The notes beneath the pieces are model-generated. The model did no database searches. It was not told the origin of the DNA and was given only the letters and a program-made list of their open reading frames with translations. From assembly GCF_000365305.1 (NCBI RefSeq), contig NZ_CM001841.1, positions 3,009,120 through 3,073,119 on the forward strand: DNA of 64,000 nucleotides, written 5' to 3'. The position numbers and the translations under genes were made by a program. The stretch is from Dickeya dianthicola NCPPB 453. Its GTDB lineage: Bacteria > Pseudomonadota > Gammaproteobacteria > Enterobacterales > Enterobacteriaceae. Position 1 is the first letter of the stretch. Each line of letters begins with the position of its first letter. This document shows positions 58,756-64,000 of the stretch, piece by piece.

Positions 58756-59355
58756 ATGGTTCAAAGTCATTTCTTCGCTCACTTGTCCCGCCTGAAACTG
58801 ATTAGCCGCTGGCCGCTGATGCGCAATGTCCGGACCGAAAATGTCTCCGAGCACAGTCTGCAGGTGGCGTTTGTCGCTCATGCCCTCGCGGTGATCAAAA
58901 ACCGCAAATTCAACGGCAACCTCAATGTTGGTCGCATGGCCCTGTTGGCGATGTACCATGACGCCAGCGAAGTGTTGACCGGCGACATGCCCACCCCCAT
59001 CAAGTATTACAACGCGCAAATTGCTCACGAATACAAGAAGATTGAAAAGATAGCCCGCCATAACCTGATTGCAATGCTGCCTGCCGAACTACAGCAGGAT
59101 TTCAGCCCGTTGCTGGATGAATCCCATATCAGCGAGGAGGAGCACACCATCGTGAAACAGGCGGATGCGCTTTGCGCGTACCTGAAGTGCCTGGAAGAAC
59201 TGTCGGCCGGTAATAACGAATTTTTGCTGGCCAAAGCGCGGCTGGAAAAGACGCTCCAGCAGCGCCAGAGCCCGGAAATGGATTATTTCATGACGGTGTT
59301 TATTCCAAGCTTTAGCCTGTCGCTGGATGAAATCAGTCAGGAGTCGCCGCTTTAG
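58756..59355 (+). CDS. yfbR: 5'-deoxynucleotidase YfbR
   Basis: A 199-residue HD-domain phosphohydrolase that removes phosphate from deoxyribonucleoside 5'-monophosphates. The metal ligands are His33 (SEHSLQVA), His68-Asp69 ([12 protein letters not shown]) and Asp in [10 protein letters not shown]. It closely resembles the E. coli enzyme. It lies 147 bp after alaA and is convergent with yfbS. Confidence 0.96.
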   Translation: MVQSHFFAHLSRLKLISRWPLMRNVRTENVSEHSLQVAFVAHALAVIKNRKFNGNLNVGRMALLAMYHDASEVLTGDMPTPIKYYNAQIAHEYKKIEKIARHNLIAMLPAELQQDFSPLLDESHISEEEHTIVKQADALCAYLKCLEELSAGNNEFLLAKARLEKTLQQRQSPEMDYFMTVFIPSFSLSLDEISQESPL

Positions 59356-59417
59356 CCAGAGACTCGGTGAACACAGCCTAACAGCAGCTCAGTCAGGCAG
59401 TTCAGGCATGTCTACGC

Positions 59418-61253
59418 TCAAAATGGATACAGCCACGGCACCATCACCACGCTAACGGCCATCACCAATAGCGTGAACGGCACCCCAACCCGAGCAAAAT
59501 CACTGAAACGATATCCGCCGGGCGCCAGCACTAACGTATTCACCGGCGAAGAAACCGGCGTCATAAACGCGGCAGAAGCGGCAATGGCGATAATCATTGC
59601 GAAAGGATACGGCGAAACCTGCATCTGCTCCGCCGCTGCCACGGCAATCGGCGCCATCAACACCGCCGTTGCCGTATTGGAAATGAATAACCCCGTCAGC
59701 GCGCACAGCAGGAATAAGCACACCAACATCATGTGTGGACCCGCGTCGCCGCCAATTTCCATCAACCCTTTGACGACCAACGCCACGCCGCCGGTTTGCT
59801 GCAACGCCAGCGCAAACGGCATCATTCCCACAATCAGGATCAGGCTCGGCCAGTGCATGGCGCGGTAGGCGCTTTCCATATCAATGCAGCGAAACTGCCC
59901 CATCAGCAGGCAGGCGATCAACGCGGCGATAGCATTAGGGATTTCATCAGTAAGCATCATCGCCACCATCAGCGCCAGACAAAACAGCGCATGCGGCGCC
60001 TGATTACTGGCTGGCGCCACTTCATCCACTTCCGCCGGCAGGTTGAGCACAATGAAGTGATGCTTGTGCTGATGCAGCAGGCGGATGTTTTTCCAGTCGC
60101 CAATCACCAGTAAAATATCCCCCAGCTTTAATGCTTCGTCGGCCAGTGTCCCTTCCAGCGCCTCACCATCCCGACGGATTCCTACCACCGTCAACCCATA
60201 GCGGCTGCGAAACGACGCCTCCTGCAACGTTTTGCCCAACAGCCCGGAATCAGGGATCAACGAGACTTCCGCCATGCCCACATCCCGCACCTGCTCGGAG
60301 AAATACTCGCCGCGCAGTACCATCGGTTCCAGACGCTGGCTGGCGCAAAACCCACGCAGATCCACGTCCGATGCCGACATATCGATCAGCAGCACATCAT
60401 TCAGCCGCAGCTCGCTATTGCCGCTGACGCTCACCATAATGCGCCGGAATTTCTGCCAGCGTTCAATCCCCACCACGTTGGCGCCGTAGCGCTGACGTAA
60501 CTGCAAATCATCCAGTCGCTGACCAATCAGCGGTGATCCGGTACGGATCGCCAGCCGGCGCGCACGCCCGGTCAATCGATATTCCCGAATCAGGTCACGA
60601 AACGTTTTGCGTTTCCACCCTTCCTTGAGGCTGTCGCTGTCCGTCGTGGTCAACCAGAAACGGGCCACCAACATATATGCGATACCGATCAACAGCACCA
60701 CCACACCAATCGGTGTGACGCTGAAAAAGCTGAACCCTGCCATACCGGTACGCATCAGTTCACTGCTGACCACCATATTGGGCGGGGTCGCCACCAACGT
60801 CATCATGCCGCTAATCAACCCGGCGAAAGCCAGCGGCATCATCAAGCGAGCCGGGGTGGTTTTCATTCGTGCGGCGACGTTCAGCACCACCGGAATAAAA
60901 ATAGCCACCACACCGGTTGAACTCATGAAGGCGCCCAGCAGCGCCACAGTACACATCAGCAGAATCAGCATGCGGGTTTCACTCTGCCCGGCCACGCGCA
61001 TCAACCAGTCGCCGACCTGATAGGCCACCCCGGTTCGCACCAGACCTTCGCCGATCACAAACAGCGCGGCGATCAGGAATACGTTCGGATCGCTGAAACC
61101 AATCAGCGCCTCCTGTAGCGTCAGCGTGCCGCTTAGCACAAACGCCACGATCACCAGCAGAGCGATCACATCCATGCGCAGTTTGCCGGTAGCAAACAGC
61201 ACAATAGCCATCAATAACAGCATGACAACCCAGACAAGCGAACTGCTAAACAT
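59418..61253 (-). CDS. yfbS: DASS/SLC13-type transporter with two TrkA_C domains
   Basis: A 611-residue membrane protein: an N-terminal half with about six helices ([16 protein letters not shown] motif), a cytoplasmic pair of RCK/TrkA_C domains (about 210-390), and a C-terminal half with matching helices and the [14 protein letters not shown] signature. The architecture is that of E. coli YfbS, a predicted sodium/anion symporter of unknown substrate. Start: ATG at 61253 with GGAGG 5 bp upstream; the longer frame adds seven residues. Confidence 0.93.
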   Translation of the reverse strand: MFSSSLVWVVMLLLMAIVLFATGKLRMDVIALLVIVAFVLSGTLTLQEALIGFSDPNVFLIAALFVIGEGLVRTGVAYQVGDWLMRVAGQSETRMLILLMCTVALLGAFMSSTGVVAIFIPVVLNVAARMKTTPARLMMPLAFAGLISGMMTLVATPPNMVVSSELMRTGMAGFSFFSVTPIGVVVLLIGIAYMLVARFWLTTTDSDSLKEGWKRKTFRDLIREYRLTGRARRLAIRTGSPLIGQRLDDLQLRQRYGANVVGIERWQKFRRIMVSVSGNSELRLNDVLLIDMSASDVDLRGFCASQRLEPMVLRGEYFSEQVRDVGMAEVSLIPDSGLLGKTLQEASFRSRYGLTVVGIRRDGEALEGTLADEALKLGDILLVIGDWKNIRLLHQHKHHFIVLNLPAEVDEVAPASNQAPHALFCLALMVAMMLTDEIPNAIAALIACLLMGQFRCIDMESAYRAMHWPSLILIVGMMPFALALQQTGGVALVVKGLMEIGGDAGPHMMLVCLFLLCALTGLFISNTATAVLMAPIAVAAAEQMQVSPYPFAMIIAIAASAAFMTPVSSPVNTLVLAPGGYRFSDFARVGVPFTLLVMAVSVVMVPWLYPF

Positions 61254-61345
61254 GCCTCCTCCTGACGTTAACAATCCTTATTTATCAGTCGGTATTCCAG
61301 TTGGAAACGCATTCCCCATAGAAACCGCTTTAAAATCAGCATGCC

Positions 61346-61376
61346 ATAAAAAAACCCTGACAAAGCAGGGTTTTGA
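61346..61376 (-). terminator. Terminator after hxpA
   Basis: Stem AAAACCCTG/CAGGGTTTT (61351-61359, 61366-61374), followed on the minus strand by TTTTTTTATGG. It lies about 25 bp after the hxpA stop and isolates it from yfbS. Confidence 0.85.
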
Positions 61377-61400
61377 TCATGTTTACTCCGGTTTGGGGCA

Positions 61401-62057
61401 TCATTTCAGGACGATATTCACCCAACCATCCGCTGTACGCGAAATCTGCAATTGCTCAAGGGAATGTAATGCGGCATCCACTTCATCCAAACGCGGGGTG
61501 TCGGCCGGCGCATTCACCGCGACAACCTGACACCCAGCTGCCAGGCCAGACAGCACGCCGGCCGGCGCATCCTCTACCACCACGCATTCGGCGGGAGCCA
61601 GCCCCAGCCGCTGCGCGCCCAGCAGATAAGCATCCGGATTCGGCTTGCCGCGCGCCACCTGCTCCGCAGTAATGAACTCGCGCGGCGCAGACAAGCCCGC
61701 GGCGCGGTGGCGAGCATGCGCAATCGGCACCGTTCCCGACGTCACGATCGCCCACGGAATATCCAGCTCGTCCAGCCGGGTCAACAACGCCTGTGCGCCC
61801 GGCATAGCCGCAATACCGGTGGTATCGGTCGCTTCCACCTGCTCCAGCGCGACAAACTCGCGCTGAATCATCTCTTCACTGGCGCCAGCCAGAAAATGAC
61901 GCAACGAGGTGATGGCCTGCTTGCCATGAATAAAATCCAGAACTGTCTGCGGGTCGATATCATGATCTGTTGCCCAGTTGCTCCAGGCCCGTTCTACCGC
62001 GGGAAGTGAATCCACCAGCGTGCCGTCAAGATCAAACAGAAAACCTTTACACTCCAC
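61401..62057 (-). CDS. hxpA: HAD-family hexitol/sugar phosphatase
   Basis: A 218-residue HAD hydrolase: nucleophile motif DLDGTLVDS (Asp9, Asp11), motif II Thr in IVTSGT, Lys in ARGKPNPDAYL, and motif IV VVEDAPAG. It matches E. coli HxpA (YfbT), which dephosphorylates sugar and hexitol phosphates. Its position between yfbS and yfbU is conserved. Confidence 0.94.
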   Translation of the reverse strand: MECKGFLFDLDGTLVDSLPAVERAWSNWATDHDIDPQTVLDFIHGKQAITSLRHFLAGASEEMIQREFVALEQVEATDTTGIAAMPGAQALLTRLDELDIPWAIVTSGTVPIAHARHRAAGLSAPREFITAEQVARGKPNPDAYLLGAQRLGLAPAECVVVEDAPAGVLSGLAAGCQVVAVNAPADTPRLDEVDAALHSLEQLQISRTADGWVNIVLK

Positions 62058-62080
62058 AGAAAGCCCCTTCTTTAACTATT

Positions 62081-62144
62081 TACCTAGCTTAACCGCTACC
62101 TAGCTTAACCACTACCTAGCTTAATCACTACCCAGCTTACCCGG
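62081..62144. repeat. 16-bp tandem repeat x4 between hxpA and yfbU
   Basis: Four consecutive 16-bp units of TACCTAGCTTAACCAC with zero to five mismatches; the last, TACCCAGCTTACCCGG, is the most diverged. It is non-coding and ends about 12 bp from the yfbU stop. The number of copies may vary between strains. Confidence 0.85.
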
Positions 62145-62155
62145 TCCTGAACTTA

Positions 62156-62650
62156 TCAGGCATTGACGATTTGCGCGATCTCCACCGCACTCAGGTGATA
62201 CTGACGCGGACAGGATTGCCAAACCGCCAGCATACGGATGTATTTATCCCACATTTTGGTCTGTGAGTTAAAGCCATGCGTGCCGGAATCGAAGTGGGGA
62301 TAGCGCCCTTCCACATGTACCATGAAGCGCACATAACCAAGGTAGCGCGCCTCAGTGGCGGCATCGAAACCAAGAAACGCCAGACGGCGCTCATCCATAT
62401 CCGGTTTCTCTTTCAGGTTGGCCCAGGAAACCTGCAGCGCGTGATGCATTTCCATAACATTAATGAGGGTACGGCACACATCTTCGTCCAAATCGCCAAA
62501 ATCACGATCCAGCTCCCGCATCTGCAACCCATAACCCCGTTCGATGATAGTTTGCAGGCGACGGTAACGTTCCGCATTATCGGGATCCAGCATTGACATC
62601 ATTTTGTACTGATTGGACAGGATAAGTCTCTGAGCATTAGTCATTTCCAC
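62156..62650 (-). CDS. yfbU: YfbU family protein (UPF0304)
   Basis: A 164-residue cytoplasmic protein, strongly conserved with E. coli YfbU ([55 protein letters not shown]). Start: a GTG at 62650 is chosen because AGGAG lies 6 bp upstream and the resulting MEMTNAQ and length match E. coli; the ATG two codons later has poor spacing. Its function is unclear. Confidence 0.94.
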   Translation of the reverse strand: MEMTNAQRLILSNQYKMMSMLDPDNAERYRRLQTIIERGYGLQMRELDRDFGDLDEDVCRTLINVMEMHHALQVSWANLKEKPDMDERRLAFLGFDAATEARYLGYVRFMVHVEGRYPHFDSGTHGFNSQTKMWDKYIRMLAVWQSCPRQYHLSAVEIAQIVNA

Positions 62651-62786
62651 GGTAAACTCCTGAATCTGATTCCGGCTAAAGGGGGATTGACAGCAGAATC
62701 GCATACTGACTGGCGTTCGTTTCTTGATTTAAAACAGAATCCAATGGAAAAAATGTCAGCGTCTTTGGCTAAAAACCGGGTTTACA

Positions 62787-63242
62787 TCAAAGAGAGTCCA
62801 GGAACGTCTTGTCGAGTTGCCTGAAGGCACGATTCAGCACATCCGCCAGCATCTGATAAGTGGGCTGTCCTTCCAGCGGCGCCAACGCCATTCCCGATTC
62901 CAGCAGCTTATTCCGGATTTCATGAAACCACTGTAATAAGGAAGGCGGCAACGGGGTAACCGAACGCCGCCCCAGCCACCACAGTCCCTGCATCGGCAAG
63001 CCAAGGGCAAACAGCGCGGTAGCCACACTCGGCCCCAGTTGCCCACCTAGCGCAATTTGCCAGGTCAGGGTAAATACGGCCAGCGGCGGCATGATGCGAA
63101 TGGCAAACCGGGTGGCGCGCACCACTCGATTTTCAGGAAATATTGGCGCCAGACGCTTGTCCGTCGGCCAGGTTTTCATATAGTGCTGGCCCAGACGGAA
63201 CAGGTGTAGCCATCCTGCCTTACCGGAGGGTTTCGTCGTCAT
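62787..63242 (-). CDS. yfbV: YfbV family membrane protein (UPF0208)
   Basis: A 151-residue inner-membrane protein with two adjacent helices (about 50-95) containing [20 protein letters not shown] and [19 protein letters not shown]. In E. coli it is linked to insulation of the Ter macrodomain. Start: ATG at 63242 with GAGG upstream, giving the E. coli length; the longer frame adds six residues. It is divergent from ackA, its usual neighbour. Confidence 0.94.
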   Translation of the reverse strand: MTTKPSGKAGWLHLFRLGQHYMKTWPTDKRLAPIFPENRVVRATRFAIRIMPPLAVFTLTWQIALGGQLGPSVATALFALGLPMQGLWWLGRRSVTPLPPSLLQWFHEIRNKLLESGMALAPLEGQPTYQMLADVLNRAFRQLDKTFLDSL

Positions 63243-63702
63243 GCTCAACCTCAACTTCACATATAAAAAATAAAAATTTCATACAAACAACCAACTGCAA
63301 TTGACAACCTTAAAATATATTTTGTGTTTAATGATTGCTATCGGTATCCTAAAATAGCCTTTTGGCTGCGATAAAAAGCCGTGTGACGCCGTTCTGTGCC
63401 CGCTGTTTAGCCATCTGCCGTTTCAGACAGCGTTTCGTCGTGTCGGCTGGCGAATCCGGCCACTGTTGATTCTGCGCGCAGCAAGCGTCATGAGTGTCTG
63501 CTGTCGCCGTTTTTGCCGCGTCGATGTCACCTTGCCAGGGGCGTTCAATACGTTGCCGGGCGATTATCACATCGGCGTTTTTCGCTGTCATGTCTGGAAA
63601 ATTCACCCGGCCATGATGTTAATCATAAATGTCAACTGCCTTCTGCGCTACGCTGTTGTTGTATGACATTTTTTTAACCATGTATAACAAGTAGGTACTT
63701 CC
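63243..63702. promoter_or_regulatory. yfbV-ackA intergenic region
   Basis: 460 bp between divergent genes, expected to hold the ackA-pta promoters. An AT-rich stretch lies next to yfbV. An 85-codon minus-strand frame (63349-63606, GTG start) shows no recognisable features and is not called. Confidence 0.5.
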
Positions 63703-64000
63703 ATGTCGAGTAAGTTAGTACTGGTCCTTAACTGTGGCAGCTCCTCCCTGAAGTTCGCCATCATTGATGCCGTCAACGGAGACGAATACCTGTCTGGCCT
63801 GGCCGAGTGTTTTAATCTCCCCGAAGCGCGCATCAAATGGAAAATCGATGGCGGCAAACAGGAAGCTGCACTGGGTGCCGGCGCCGCCCACAGCGAAGCA
63901 CTGAGTTTCATCGTTAACACCATCCTCAGCCAGAAACCGGAACTGTCTGCCCAACTGGTGGCGATTGGTCATCGTATCGTACATGGCGGCGAGAAATTTA
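63703..64000 (+). CDS. ackA: Acetate kinase, N-terminal fragment
   Basis: The first 99 codons of the gene; it continues beyond the right edge. The product interconverts acetyl phosphate and acetate with [19 protein letters not shown] is the phosphate-binding N-terminus of the acetate kinase family, and IGHRIVHGG is the catalytic/substrate segment. ATG at 63703 has AGTAGGT upstream. Position after yfbV is as in E. coli, where pta follows. Confidence 0.96.
   Translation, partial: MSSKLVLVLNCGSSSLKFAIIDAVNGDEYLSGLAECFNLPEARIKWKIDGGKQEAALGAGAAHSEALSFIVNTILSQKPELSAQLVAIGHRIVHGGEKF

Noticed and set aside
63349-63606. 85-codon minus-strand frame between yfbV and ackA
   Set aside because: GTG start without clear ribosome site, no recognised motif, in a region expected to hold the ackA promoters.

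Overview
The window is a chromosomal segment of a gammaproteobacterium of the order Enterobacterales, most likely a soft-rot pectinolytic species of the genus Dickeya (former Erwinia chrysanthemi). This rests on gene order at the right end (nuoA-N, a LysR gene that reads as PecT/LrhA/HexA, alaA, yfbR, yfbS, hxpA, yfbU, yfbV, ackA, the usual enterobacterial nuo-ack neighbourhood), on near-identity of the LysR protein to my memory of Dickeya PecT, and on ERIC-type intergenic repeats. The assignment comes from remembered family sequences, not from a search.

Layout, left to right. (1) 1-1835: start of a nitrate-assimilation operon (Tat-exported nitrate-binding protein, minus strand) behind a sigma-54 promoter and a leader terminator, with its antiterminator nasR upstream. 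(2) 2214-9000: an efflux island. An RND pump and its adaptor are intact, but the outer-membrane channel gene is broken. A TetR regulator and a Bcr/CflA MFS pump are divergent and share a perfect 26-bp palindrome with the RND genes. (3) 9119-13105: an alpha/beta hydrolase, fdhE and an ACS-family MFS transporter. (4) 13557-18147: respiratory formate dehydrogenase fdoGHI, in which the catalytic selenocysteine position is a cysteine codon. (5) 19009-20346: a class I glutamine amidotransferase and ylaC. (6) 20427-33124: a complete [NiFe] hydrogenase-2 locus, hybOABCDE-hypABCDE plus hypF, all on the minus strand, with an exact FNR-type box upstream of hybO. (7) 33730-39001: ybiT, a PhzF-family isomerase, a 29-codon small-protein gene with two CRP-like sites and its own terminator, and a secreted multicopper oxidase. 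(8) 39381-54488: the nuo operon for respiratory complex I (fused nuoCD). (9) 55124-64000: pecT, a 1.3-kb intergenic region, alaA, yfbR, yfbS, hxpA, yfbU, yfbV and the start of ackA.

Functionally the window is rich in respiratory electron input: formate dehydrogenase, uptake hydrogenase and NADH dehydrogenase all feed the quinone pool, and hyp/hyb/fdhE supply maturation. Nitrate assimilation, acetate kinase and alanine synthesis add nitrogen and carbon links. PecT is the virulence regulator of the region.

No mobile element with a transposase, no CRISPR array, no prophage and no tRNA or rRNA were seen. The least explained pieces are the small-protein unit at 36467-36735, the palindromic element between hypF and hypE, the hairpin-rich element at about 13205-13434, and a heptapeptide repeat inside HypF.
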